DNA of 64,000 nt from JAAYBF01 sp963716445 (GTDB lineage: Bacteria; Actinomycetota; Thermoleophilia; Solirubrobacterales; Thermoleophilaceae), in assembly GCA_963716445.1 (NCBI GenBank), contig OY970313.1, positions 310,001-374,000 on the forward strand. Reading direction: 5' to 3'. The position numbers and the translations under genes were made by a program. This document shows positions 17,916 to 25,135 of this stretch, piece after piece. The notes under the pieces were generated by a model. The model saw only the letters and a program-made list of their open reading frames with translations. It did no database searches and was not told the DNA's origin. Numbering within the stretch: position 1 is the stretch's first letter; every line of letters starts with the position of its first letter.

Positions 17916-18096
17916 GGACGCGCTTCTAGAGCGAGTTCGAGAAGCAGGAAGGGTGGGCGGCCGGCTGACTCGCGCACGGCCCGCCGGCGGACCACCGCTT
18001 CCGGTGTCAGGGGGTGCAGGACGGGCAGGCGCGTGCGACGGCCTCCGGCCGTAACGCACCGGCAGGACCGGGGCCCAGCGGGAGCGGGCCCCGGTC
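17916..18096 (+). ncRNA. Possible structured leader or small RNA upstream of pdxH
   Basis: Non-coding stretch between the promoter at 17881 and pdxH. It ends in a strong GC hairpin: GACCGGGGCCC (18066-18076) pairs perfectly with GGGCCCCGGTC (18086-18096) around a 9-base loop. pdxH appears to have its own -10 box at 18110, directly behind this hairpin. The upstream promoter may therefore drive a separate short RNA of about 180 bases, or a longer pdxH mRNA with an attenuator. No known riboswitch class is recognised. Confidence 0.3.
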
Positions 18097-18122
18097 ATGC
18101 CCGAGCCCTTACGCTGGTCGGC

Positions 18123-18779
18123 GTGGAGAACGCGGCCGACCGCATCGCGCGCATCCGCGACACCTACGAGCTCGGCAGCCTCGCCGAGGACGAGCTGGCG
18201 CCGACCTGGCTCGAGCAGCTCGAGCGCTGGCTGGAGGCTGCGCTGGGCGCCGGGATGCCCGAGCCCAATGCGATGGTCCTGGCGACCGCGGGGGGCGACG
18301 GAGCTCCCGGCGCGCGGACGGTGCTGCTGCGCGGCCTCGACGAGCGGGGCTTCCGCTTCAACACCAACTACCGCTCGCGCAAGGGCCGCGAGCTGGAGGC
18401 CAATCCCCGGGCGACGCTGGTCTTCCCCTGGTACGCACAGCAGCGCCAGGTGCTGGTCGACGGGACGGTCGAGCGTCTGAGCGCCGAGGAGTCCGACGAG
18501 TACTTCGCCATGCGCCCGCGGGCATCGCGGCTCGCGGCGGCGGCGAGCCCGCAGTCCGAGGCGATCGAGTCGCGCGAGTTGCTGGAGCGGCGCTTCGCCG
18601 AGGTCGAGGCCGAGTACGCCGGCCGCGAGGACGTGCCGCGGCCGGAGGGCTGGGGCGGCTACCTCGTCGTCCCGCGCGCGGTCGAGTTCTGGCAGGGCCG
18701 CCGCGACCGGATGCACGACCGCCTCCGCTACCGCCGTACCGACGCCGGGCCCTGGGTGATCGAGCGTCTAGCCCCGTAG
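18123..18779 (+). CDS. pdxH: Pyridoxamine 5'-phosphate oxidase
   Basis: FMN enzyme that oxidises pyridoxamine or pyridoxine 5'-phosphate to pyridoxal 5'-phosphate (vitamin B6 synthesis and salvage), cytoplasmic. 218 residues, normal for the family. Visible landmarks in order are the N-terminal region (PEPNAMVLATAG), the FMN-binding stretch with RTVLLRGLDERGFRFNTNY and SRKGRELEANPRATLVFPW, then QRQVLVDGTVERL, ASPQSEAI, and the C-terminal substrate/FMN motif EFWQGRRDRMHDRLRYRR. GTG 18123 is the start, because there is no Met or other usable start codon just upstream. TACGCT (18110-18115) lies 7 bases before it, so the message may be leaderless. Confidence 0.93.
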   Translation: MENAADRIARIRDTYELGSLAEDELAPTWLEQLERWLEAALGAGMPEPNAMVLATAGGDGAPGARTVLLRGLDERGFRFNTNYRSRKGRELEANPRATLVFPWYAQQRQVLVDGTVERLSAEESDEYFAMRPRASRLAAAASPQSEAIESRELLERRFAEVEAEYAGREDVPRPEGWGGYLVVPRAVEFWQGRRDRMHDRLRYRRTDAGPWVIERLAP

Positions 18780-18808
18780 GGCCGTAGCGGCTACGACAAG
18801 GATTCTTA

Positions 18809-18862
18809 CTCCCAGTAGACGGGGTTTACTGGGAGGCAACTTCCTTGCCGTAGATGGCAAGG
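18809..18862 (+). terminator. Two tandem hairpins between pdxH and msrA
   Basis: Hairpin 1 is CTCCCAGTA / TACTGGGAG (18809-18835, loop of 9). Hairpin 2 is CCTTGCC / GGCAAGG (18843-18862, loop of 6). Both stems are perfect and follow the pdxH stop by about 30 bases. They could form a tandem terminator or a structured msrA leader. The A+T content is higher than in the surroundings. Confidence 0.45.
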
Positions 18863-18914
18863 CCCCTTCAGCGTGTCCACACTAGCCTGGGAGGACCGCT
18901 ATCGAGGAGGTCCC

Positions 18915-19571
18915 GTGTTCGAGTTCCTGTCGCGCCGTGAGCCGGTGATGCCGCCCGCCGAGTCGGTGCTGCCGGGCCGAGACACGCCGATCGTCGCGCC
19001 CGGCGAGCATTTCGTGCTCCGGACGCCGATCGGGCCGCCATTCCCCGAGGGAACCGAGCGGGCGATCGTCGGCATGGGCTGCTTCTGGGGCGCGGAGAGG
19101 GCCTTCTGGCCGCTGCCCGGCGTCCACACGACGGCGGTGGGCTACGCGGGTGGGACGACGCCGAATCCCACCTACGAGGAGGTCTGCAGCGGGCTCACCG
19201 GTCACAACGAGGCGGTGCTGGTCGTCTTCCGGCCGGAGGCGATTCCCTACGAGGAGATCCTCAAGGCCTTCTGGGAGGGTCACGACCCGACCCAGGGGAT
19301 GCGTCAGGGCAACGACGTCGGCACGCAGTACCGCTCCGGCATCTACACGACCTCGGATGCCCAGCGCGAGGTGGCGGAGGCCTCGGCGAACGCCTACGCG
19401 GAGGCCCTGAGAGCGGCCGGTCGCGACGGCGAGATCACGACCGAGATCGAGCCGGCGGGCGACTTCTTCTACGCCGAGGACTACCACCAGCAGTACCTCG
19501 CCAAGAACCCCGGCGGCTACTGCGGCCTCGGCGGCACAGGCGTCAGCTGCCCCGTCGGGTCATCGACGTAG
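18915..19571 (+). CDS. msrA: Peptide methionine sulfoxide reductase A
   Basis: Reduces methionine-S-sulfoxide in proteins, with thioredoxin as the usual electron donor; part of oxidative repair. 218 residues from GTG 18915, which follows GAGGAGG (18904-18910) at good spacing; an upstream GTG at 18873 lacks this. The catalytic motif GCFWGAE (Cys near residue 57) is intact, followed by TAVGYAGG, the NPTYEEVCSGLTGHNEAVLV block, HDPTQGMRQGNDVGTQYRS, and the C-terminal YCGLGGTGVSCP with two resolving-type cysteines. The N-terminal 45 residues extend beyond the minimal domain, as in other long MsrA proteins. It stands alone, convergent with the crotonase gene. Confidence 0.95.
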   Translation: MFEFLSRREPVMPPAESVLPGRDTPIVAPGEHFVLRTPIGPPFPEGTERAIVGMGCFWGAERAFWPLPGVHTTAVGYAGGTTPNPTYEEVCSGLTGHNEAVLVVFRPEAIPYEEILKAFWEGHDPTQGMRQGNDVGTQYRSGIYTTSDAQREVAEASANAYAEALRAAGRDGEITTEIEPAGDFFYAEDYHQQYLAKNPGGYCGLGGTGVSCPVGSST

Positions 19572-19585
19572 TAACACAGCAAGGT

Positions 19586-20356
19586 TCATCGGCCGCGCCA
19601 GGCGGGCTCGCGCTTCTCGGCGAAGGCGGTGGCGCCCTCGCGGGCGTCCTCCGACACGACGACCGGGCCGGCGATCTCGCCCTGCTTGGTCCAGGCCTCG
19701 TCCTCGCTCCAGCCGGGCGACTCGACGACGATCCGCTTCGACGCGGCGAGCGCCAGCGGGGCGTTCTTGGCAACCGCGTCGGCGAGCTCGAGCGCCACGT
19801 CCACGGCGGCGCCCGGCTCGGCGAGGCGATTGACGAGCCCGAGCTCGTGGCCGCGCTCGGCGTCGATCGGGTCTCCGGTCAGCGCCATCTCCATCGCCGC
19901 GTGGTACGGGATCCGCCGCGGCAGGCGCAGCAGCGCGCCGCCGGCGGCGACCAGGCTGCGCTTGACCTCCGGGATGCCGAGCCTGGCGCCGCGCGCGGCG
20001 ACGATCAGATCGCAGGACAGCGCCACCTCGAGGCCGCCGGCGACGGCGAATCCCTCGATCGCCGCGATCAACGGCTTGCGCGGCGGCGCCTGGACGATCC
20101 CGGCGAAGCCGCGTCCCTCGACGTGCGGGCTCTCCCCGCGGACGAAGGCCTTGAGGTCCATGCCGGCGCAGAAGCCCTTGCCCGCGCCGGCGATCACGCC
20201 GACCGCCAGCTCGTCATCGCCGTCGAGGCGCTCGATCGCGGCCGCGATCCCCTCGGCCAGCGCGGCGTTGACGGAGTTGCGCGCGTCGGGCCGATTCAAG
20301 GTGATCAGTAGGACGCGCCCGCGGGGCTCTGTAAGGACTGCCTGCTCGTCGCTCAT
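19586..20356 (-). CDS. Enoyl-CoA hydratase/isomerase (crotonase) family protein
   Basis: Crotonase-fold enzyme of 256 residues acting on acyl-CoA thioesters, probably in fatty acid or related degradation. The CoA/oxyanion-hole segments are visible: GKGFCAGMDLKAF near residue 60 and EGFAVAGGLEVALSCD near 100. The catalytic region LGIPEVKRSLVAAGGAL near 127 keeps the Glu of the hydratase group. Exact substrate cannot be told from sequence; several family members (hydratases, isomerases) look like this. ATG 20356 has TAGGTT (20364-20369, minus strand) 7 bases upstream and no Shine-Dalgarno site, suggesting a leaderless transcript. No CoA-pathway neighbour is adjacent. Confidence 0.9.
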   Translation of the reverse strand: MSDEQAVLTEPRGRVLLITLNRPDARNSVNAALAEGIAAAIERLDGDDELAVGVIAGAGKGFCAGMDLKAFVRGESPHVEGRGFAGIVQAPPRKPLIAAIEGFAVAGGLEVALSCDLIVAARGARLGIPEVKRSLVAAGGALLRLPRRIPYHAAMEMALTGDPIDAERGHELGLVNRLAEPGAAVDVALELADAVAKNAPLALAASKRIVVESPGWSEDEAWTKQGEIAGPVVVSEDAREGATAFAEKREPAWRGR

Positions 20357-20502
20357 GGCGGGGAACCTACCGCCGCGCGCGCTGCGGCAGCGGTCGCGGA
20401 CGGCGTAGGCCGAGAAAGGGATTCAGGCGCCCACGGCCGGGTAGCCGCGCCTCCACGACCGCCCGCGACCTGGGGGCTGACCTCCACACGGAAGGACCTG
20501 CC

Positions 20503-21495
20503 ATGCCGAACCGCGCATCGCAACCGAACGTCCCCCTCGGAACCCGAGCCGCGCCCGGCGGAGGGCCCGCGGAGAGCAGGCTGGCGAGCTTCCTCGGGTG
20601 GCTCAGCCTCGGACTGGGAGCTCCGCAGATGGCGGCGCCGGGACTCGTCGCTCGGCTGATCGGCGTCGTGGACGACCGGCGCAGTCGTGCCTGGATACGC
20701 CTGGTGGGGCTACGGGAGCTGGCCGCGGCCGCGGGCATCCTGAGCCGCCGGCGGCCGGTCGGCTGGGTGTCGGCCCGGGTTGCCGGCGACGTGATGGACC
20801 TCGTGCTGCTCGCCACCGCCTTCGCGACCAAGCGCGAGCGCACCGGCAGGCTCTCCGTCGCGACGGGCGCCGTGGCTGGCGTCGCCGTCGCCGATGCCCT
20901 CGACGCCGTGGCGTTGAGCCGCGCCTCGAAGGAGCCCTCGGACGACGGAACGATCCAGGTGCGGTCGGCCACGACGGTCAGGCGGCCGCGCGAGGTGGTG
21001 TACGGCTTCTGGCACGACTTCCAGAACCTCCCGCGCTTCATGGACCACCTCGAGTCCGTCGAGCTGACCGACGGCCGCTCGCGCTGGAAGGCGAAGGCGC
21101 CGCCGGGAATGCGCGCCGAGTGGGACGCCGAGATCGTCGAGGACCGGCGCGACGAGCTGATCGCCTGGCGCTCGACCGGCGGGACGGTCGAGAACTTCGG
21201 CATCGTCCGGTTCGGCGACGCACCCGGCGGGCGCGGCACCGAGGTCAGCCTCGACATGAAGTACTCCGCGCCGGCCGGAGCGCTCGGCGCGACCGTCGCC
21301 AAGCTGTTCGGCGAGGAGCCCGAGCAGCAGGCGAAGGACGACCTGCGCCGCTTCAAGCAGGTCATGGAGGCCGGCGAGATCGTCCGCTCGGACGGCAGCC
21401 CGGATGGCACCACCGCCCGCAGCCAGCTCAAGCAGCGCCCCGCCCACCCGCTCGACGGCGGCGCAGCCGGCTCCGCCGAGGAGAGGACGTCATGA
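20503..21495 (+). CDS. SRPBCC (START-like) family protein with N-terminal membrane region
   Basis: 330 residues. The first 145 contain hydrophobic helices (FLGWLSLGLGAPQMAAPGLVARLIGVV, ELAAAAGIL, VMDLVLLATAF, ATGAVAGVAVADALDAVAL), a small membrane domain of unknown role. Residues about 150-295 form a polyketide-cyclase/SRPBCC lipid-binding fold (VRSATTVRRPREVVYGFWHD, LPRFMDHLESV). The C-terminus is polar and disordered. ATG 20503 follows GGAAGGA. The stop overlaps the next ATG as ATGA, so it is made together with the zinc alcohol dehydrogenase. This pairing of an SRPBCC protein and a glutathione-independent-type dehydrogenase is seen elsewhere in bacteria, but I know of no established joint function. 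Confidence 0.82.
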   Translation: MPNRASQPNVPLGTRAAPGGGPAESRLASFLGWLSLGLGAPQMAAPGLVARLIGVVDDRRSRAWIRLVGLRELAAAAGILSRRRPVGWVSARVAGDVMDLVLLATAFATKRERTGRLSVATGAVAGVAVADALDAVALSRASKEPSDDGTIQVRSATTVRRPREVVYGFWHDFQNLPRFMDHLESVELTDGRSRWKAKAPPGMRAEWDAEIVEDRRDELIAWRSTGGTVENFGIVRFGDAPGGRGTEVSLDMKYSAPAGALGATVAKLFGEEPEQQAKDDLRRFKQVMEAGEIVRSDGSPDGTTARSQLKQRPAHPLDGGAAGSAEERTS

Positions 21496-22667
21496 GAGCT
21501 ACCGTCTGGTCAGGCAGGAACTCCGTCCAGGTCGAGAACGTCCCGGACCCGCGAATCCTCAACGCGCGCGACGCGATCGTGAAGATCACGTCGACCGCGA
21601 TCTGCGGCTCGGACCTCCACCTCTACGACGGCTACGTCCCGACGATGAAGCGCGGCGACGTCCTCGGTCACGAGTTCATGGGCGAGGTCGTCGAGAAGGG
21701 GCCCGGCGTCGGCAACCTGGCGGTCGGCGACCGCGTCGTCGTCCCGTTCCCGATCTCCTGCGGCAACTGCACCGCGTGCGTCAACGGCCTCTTCTCGCTG
21801 TGCGAGAACTCGAATCCGAACGCCGCCATGGCCGAGAAGCTGTGGGGCCACTCGCCCTGCGGGATCTTCGGCTACTCGCACATGCTCGGCGGCTACGCGG
21901 GCGGCCAGGCGGAGTACGCGCGCGTGCCGTTCGCCGACGTCGGGCCGATCAAGATCGAGAACGGGCTCTCGGACGAGCAGGTGCTGTTCCTGTCGGACGT
22001 CTTCCCGACCGGCTACATGGGCGCCGAGCTCTGCGACATCCAGCCCGGGCACGTCGTCGCCGTCTGGGGCGCGGGACCGGTCGGGCAGTTCGCCGTCGCC
22101 AGCGCGTACATGCTCGGCGCCGAGCGGGTGATCGCGATCGACCGCTTCCCGTACCGGCTCGAGATGGCTCGCGAGAAGGCCCGCGCGGAGACGATCGACT
22201 ACGAGCAGACTCCCGACGTCGTCGAGGCGCTCAAGGAGATGACCGGCGGGCGAGGCCCCGACGCCTGCATCGACTCCGTCGGGATGGAGGCCCACCACGT
22301 CCACGGGCCGATCCACGCCTATGACCGCGTCAAGCAGGCGACGCGCATGGAGACCGACCGACCGCACGCGCTGCGCGAGGCGATCATGGCCTGCCGCAAC
22401 GGCGGCACGATCTCGGTCATGGGCGTCTACGGCGGCGTCGTCGACAAGTTCCCGATCGGCGCGATCGTCAACAGGTCGCTGACCCTGAAGGCCGGCCAGT
22501 GCCACGTCCAGCGCTACCTGCGCCCACTGCTCGAGCGGATCCAGAACGGCCAGATCGATCCCAGCTTCATCGTCACCCACACCATGTCGCTCGACGACGC
22601 CCCGACCGGCTACGAGACCTTCAAGCACAAGCAGGACGGCTGCGTGAAGGTCGTGCTGAAGCCGTAG
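21492..22667 (+). CDS. Zinc-dependent alcohol dehydrogenase (MDR family)
   Basis: 391 residues from ATG 21492. Catalytic zinc ligands are in AICGSDLHLY and GHEFMGEVVE, and the structural-zinc cysteines in SCGNCTACVNGLFSLC. The NAD-binding Rossmann motif is VWGAGPVGQFAVA (about residues 192-204), with an acidic residue later (AIDRFPYR) that favours NAD over NADP. The insert around GYSHMLGGYAGGQAEYARVPFAD is typical of the formaldehyde-dehydrogenase-like subgroup. The true substrate is unknown. Translated with the SRPBCC gene through an ATGA overlap. Confidence 0.92.
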   Translation: MRATVWSGRNSVQVENVPDPRILNARDAIVKITSTAICGSDLHLYDGYVPTMKRGDVLGHEFMGEVVEKGPGVGNLAVGDRVVVPFPISCGNCTACVNGLFSLCENSNPNAAMAEKLWGHSPCGIFGYSHMLGGYAGGQAEYARVPFADVGPIKIENGLSDEQVLFLSDVFPTGYMGAELCDIQPGHVVAVWGAGPVGQFAVASAYMLGAERVIAIDRFPYRLEMAREKARAETIDYEQTPDVVEALKEMTGGRGPDACIDSVGMEAHHVHGPIHAYDRVKQATRMETDRPHALREAIMACRNGGTISVMGVYGGVVDKFPIGAIVNRSLTLKAGQCHVQRYLRPLLERIQNGQIDPSFIVTHTMSLDDAPTGYETFKHKQDGCVKVVLKP

Positions 22668-22721
22668 CGGAGCGATCTTCGGGCCGAGAGGCGTCCGGCC
22701 CGCCTCGTAGCTTCAGCGGCC

Positions 22722-23399
22722 GTGCGCCTGATCGTGGCCCGCTGCGAGGTTCGCTACACCGGCCGGCTGACGGCCGTGCTGCCGGAGGCGCTGCGGCTGC
22801 TGATGATCAAGTCCGACGGCTCGGTGATGGTGCATGCGGACACGGGTGGGTTCAAGCCGCAGAACTGGATGACGCCGCCGACGGTGATCGAGGAGGAGGA
22901 GGGGCGGATCGTCGTGCGCAAGCACGCGGGCAAGACGGAGGACCGGCTCGACATCCGCGTCGTCGAGGTGGTCTCCGACGTGACGCACGACATGGGCGAG
23001 GCGGCGGCGCTCGAGAAGGAGGGGATGGAGCGCGAGCTGCAGGAGCTGCTGGCCGATGCGCCGGAGCGCTGCGGCGAGGGGTTTCGGCTCGTCAAGCGCG
23101 AGTGGGCGACCGACATCGGGCCGGTCGACCTGATGTGCCGCGACGGTGCCGACGGCTGGGTGGCGGTCGAGATCAAGCGCGTGGCGACGATCGACGCCGT
23201 CGAGCAGCTGACGCGCTACCTGGAGCGGATCGAGGCCGATCCGTCGTTCACCTCGGCCTGCCGGGGAGTGCTCGCCGCGCAGCAGGTCAAGCCGCAGGCG
23301 CGGGTGCTCGCCGAGTCGCGCGGGATCGCCTGCGTGGAGGTCGACATCGACGTGCTGCGGGGGGACCGCGAGCCGGACCTGACGCTGTTCGCGGCTTGA
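22722..23399 (+). CDS. nucS: Endonuclease NucS
   Basis: Mismatch-specific endonuclease of the NucS/EndoMS family, which provides mismatch repair in Actinobacteria that lack MutS-MutL. 225 residues. The N-terminal DNA-binding half is MRLIVARCEVRYTGRLTAVL onward. The C-terminal RecB-like nuclease has the acidic core GPVDLMCRD and the VAVEIKR motif (Asp, Glu and Lys, about 133-152), then QLTRYLERIE. The C-terminus ends DLTLFAA, which resembles the short sliding-clamp-binding tail of mycobacterial NucS. GTG 22722 has TAGCTT (22708-22713) 8 bases before it and no Shine-Dalgarno site. Confidence 0.93.
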   Translation: MRLIVARCEVRYTGRLTAVLPEALRLLMIKSDGSVMVHADTGGFKPQNWMTPPTVIEEEEGRIVVRKHAGKTEDRLDIRVVEVVSDVTHDMGEAAALEKEGMERELQELLADAPERCGEGFRLVKREWATDIGPVDLMCRDGADGWVAVEIKRVATIDAVEQLTRYLERIEADPSFTSACRGVLAAQQVKPQARVLAESRGIACVEVDIDVLRGDREPDLTLFAA

Positions 23400-23426
23400 G
23401 CGCGCTGCATCGGGGGTAGCTCTCCG

Positions 23427-24530
23427 ATGATGAGCGAGTCGCGCAGCACGGTTGCGTACCGGGCGGTCCTGCTGGCGGCGGCGCTGGTCGTCTTCGGGCT
23501 GCTCTTCAAGCAGCTGCTCACGCTCCTGCTGGCCGTCCTGATCACGGTGATCGTCGCGATCGCCATCTCGGCGTTCGCCGAGCGGCTCGAGCGCCGACAC
23601 GTCCCGCGCCCGATCGGGGCGCTGCTGGCCGTCCTGCTCGGGCTCGGGATCGTCGCCGGGATGCTGGCGCTGATCATCCCGCCGTTCATCGACCAGATGA
23701 ACGAGTTCGCCGACGACGTGCCGAGCATCGTCGACGACCTGCGCGACCAGGTCCACGACATCACCGGCGCCAAGCCGGGCGAGATCTCGGATCAGGTCGA
23801 CGAGGCCGTCGATCGCTATGTCGCGGATCCCGGCAACGTGATCGGGCCGATCACCTCGATCGGGCTGGGCGTCGTCGGGATCCTCGGGGCGATGGTCCTG
23901 ATCCTGATCACCGCCTACTACATGGCGGTCAGGCCGGAGCCGCTGGTCGAGGGCCTACGCCGGCTCGTCCCCCCGCCGCACCGCGACCAGGCCGACCGGA
24001 TCATGCGCCGACTGCGCCGCTCGTGGGTCGGCTGGATGCAGGGCGTCGCCGCGGACATGCTGATCTCCGGCGTGCTGCTCTACATCGGCCTGACCCTGGT
24101 CGGGCTGGACTTCGCGATCTTCTTCGCGGTGCTGACCGCGCTGTTCTCCGTCATCCCGTACTTCGGCGCGATCGCCAGCGGCATCCCGCCGGTGCTGTTC
24201 GCGCTCACCGACTCGCCCGGCAAGGCGCTGCTCGTGATGGTCATCTACGTGGCGGTCCAGCAGATCGAGGGCAACCTGACGATCCCGCTCGTGATGTCGC
24301 GCACGGTCAAGCTGCACCCGGCGCTGATCGCCGGCGGCGTCGTGGTCGTCGGCCAGCTGTTCGGCTTCGTCGGCCTGATCGTCGCGGTGCCGATCCTCTC
24401 GCTGGTCGTCGTCCTCGTCGAGGAGCTGTGGGTCCAGCCGCTCGAGGAGAGGCACCGATTACGGGAGCGCGAGGCGATCGACCTGCCGCCGCTCGCGGAG
24501 GACCTCGAGGAGGAGCGGCCTAGAGCTTGA
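23427..24530 (+). CDS. AI-2E family transporter (PerM-like permease)
   Basis: Polytopic inner-membrane protein of 367 residues. Two hydrophobic pairs lie at the N-terminus (AVLLAAALVVFGLLF, LLTLLLAVLITVIVAIAI) and LLAVLLGLGIVAGMLALIIPPFI near 70. An extracellular or periplasmic coil at 90-140 is followed by helices from about 150 to 340 with the family's PYFGAIASGIPPVLFAL and FVGLIVAVPILSLVVVL segments. Members export varied substrates; AI-2 transport itself is shown for only some, so no substrate is assigned. The cytoplasmic tail is acidic. It may be cotranscribed with nucS (27-base gap). Confidence 0.88.
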   Translation: MMSESRSTVAYRAVLLAAALVVFGLLFKQLLTLLLAVLITVIVAIAISAFAERLERRHVPRPIGALLAVLLGLGIVAGMLALIIPPFIDQMNEFADDVPSIVDDLRDQVHDITGAKPGEISDQVDEAVDRYVADPGNVIGPITSIGLGVVGILGAMVLILITAYYMAVRPEPLVEGLRRLVPPPHRDQADRIMRRLRRSWVGWMQGVAADMLISGVLLYIGLTLVGLDFAIFFAVLTALFSVIPYFGAIASGIPPVLFALTDSPGKALLVMVIYVAVQQIEGNLTIPLVMSRTVKLHPALIAGGVVVVGQLFGFVGLIVAVPILSLVVVLVEELWVQPLEERHRLREREAIDLPPLAEDLEEERPRA

Positions 24531-24603
24531 TCGCGGCGATCACGATCGAGGCGGCGACGCAGACGACGATGACGACCTGCATCCAGATCCAGAAGCGCGG
24601 CAT
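24520..24603 (-). CDS. Possible 27-residue single-helix membrane peptide
   Basis: Reads MPRFWIWMQVVIVVCVAASI and continues to a Lys-Leu end: a short cationic start with aromatic residues and then one hydrophobic helix, typical of small membrane proteins. TAGGAT lies 8 bases before the ATG on the minus strand, as for several leaderless genes here. Its 3' end overlaps the last 11 bases of the transporter gene on the opposite strand. It could be a chance reading frame; conservation would decide. Confidence 0.35.
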   Translation of the reverse strand: MPRFWIWMQVVIVVCVAASIVIAAIKL

Positions 24604-24666
24604 CGCGATCGATCCTAGTGGCGCGACCGTGACGAGGGCCCGACGGGCGAGCCTATGATCGATTGC

Positions 24667-25110
24667 GTGATCGGCTCGATCATCGTCGGCACCGACGGGT
24701 CCGACACCGCGTCGGAGGCGGTGCGCCAGGCGACGGAGCTGGCGCGCGCGCTCGGCGCGCGCGTCTACCTCGTGAGCGCCTACGAGCCGGTGCCCGAGAG
24801 CCGGCTGCGCGTCGAGCGCCTCGAGGTTCCCGACGACCTGCAGTGGATGGTCAACCCCCGTGCGGACGTCGAGCAGACGCTGGAGGAGCAGGCCACGGCG
24901 ATCCGCGCGGCCGGAGTCGAGGTGGAGACGCTCGCCCGCGAGGGCGACGCCGCCGACGCGATCCTCGACATCGCCGAGCAGAAGGGCGCCGACCTGATCG
25001 TGATCGGCAACAAGGGCATGACCGGCGCCAAGCGCTTCCTGCTGGGGTCGGTGCCGAACAAGGTCTCCCACCACGCTCCGTGCTCGGTCCTGATCATCAG
25101 GACCTCCTGA
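24667..25110 (+). CDS. Universal stress protein (UspA family)
   Basis: Single Usp domain of 147 residues. The strand-turn IIVGTDGSDTASEAV opens the domain. The nucleotide-binding motif G-x2-G-x9-G-S is complete near the C-terminus (GNKGMTGAKRFLLGSVPNKV), so ATP binding is expected. HHAPCSVLIIRTS closes the fold. An ATG at 24655 is in frame, but it is itself part of the -10 box TATGAT (24654-24659). GTG 24667 lies 7 bases after that box and starts the domain at the usual place, so I take GTG 24667 and a leaderless transcript. Confidence 0.9.
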   Translation: MIGSIIVGTDGSDTASEAVRQATELARALGARVYLVSAYEPVPESRLRVERLEVPDDLQWMVNPRADVEQTLEEQATAIRAAGVEVETLAREGDAADAILDIAEQKGADLIVIGNKGMTGAKRFLLGSVPNKVSHHAPCSVLIIRTS

Positions 25111-25135
25111 TTCGGCTGTGGCGACGGCCGGCGCC

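Noticed and set aside
17845..18054. 69-residue ORF in the pdxH upstream region
   Set aside because: Contains the promoter boxes and hairpins; low-complexity product, no Shine-Dalgarno site.
16344..18122. Long plus-strand frame upstream of pdxH
   Set aside because: It is the shifted frame of the sixth mce gene running into pdxH; only the part from GTG 18123 is protein-like.
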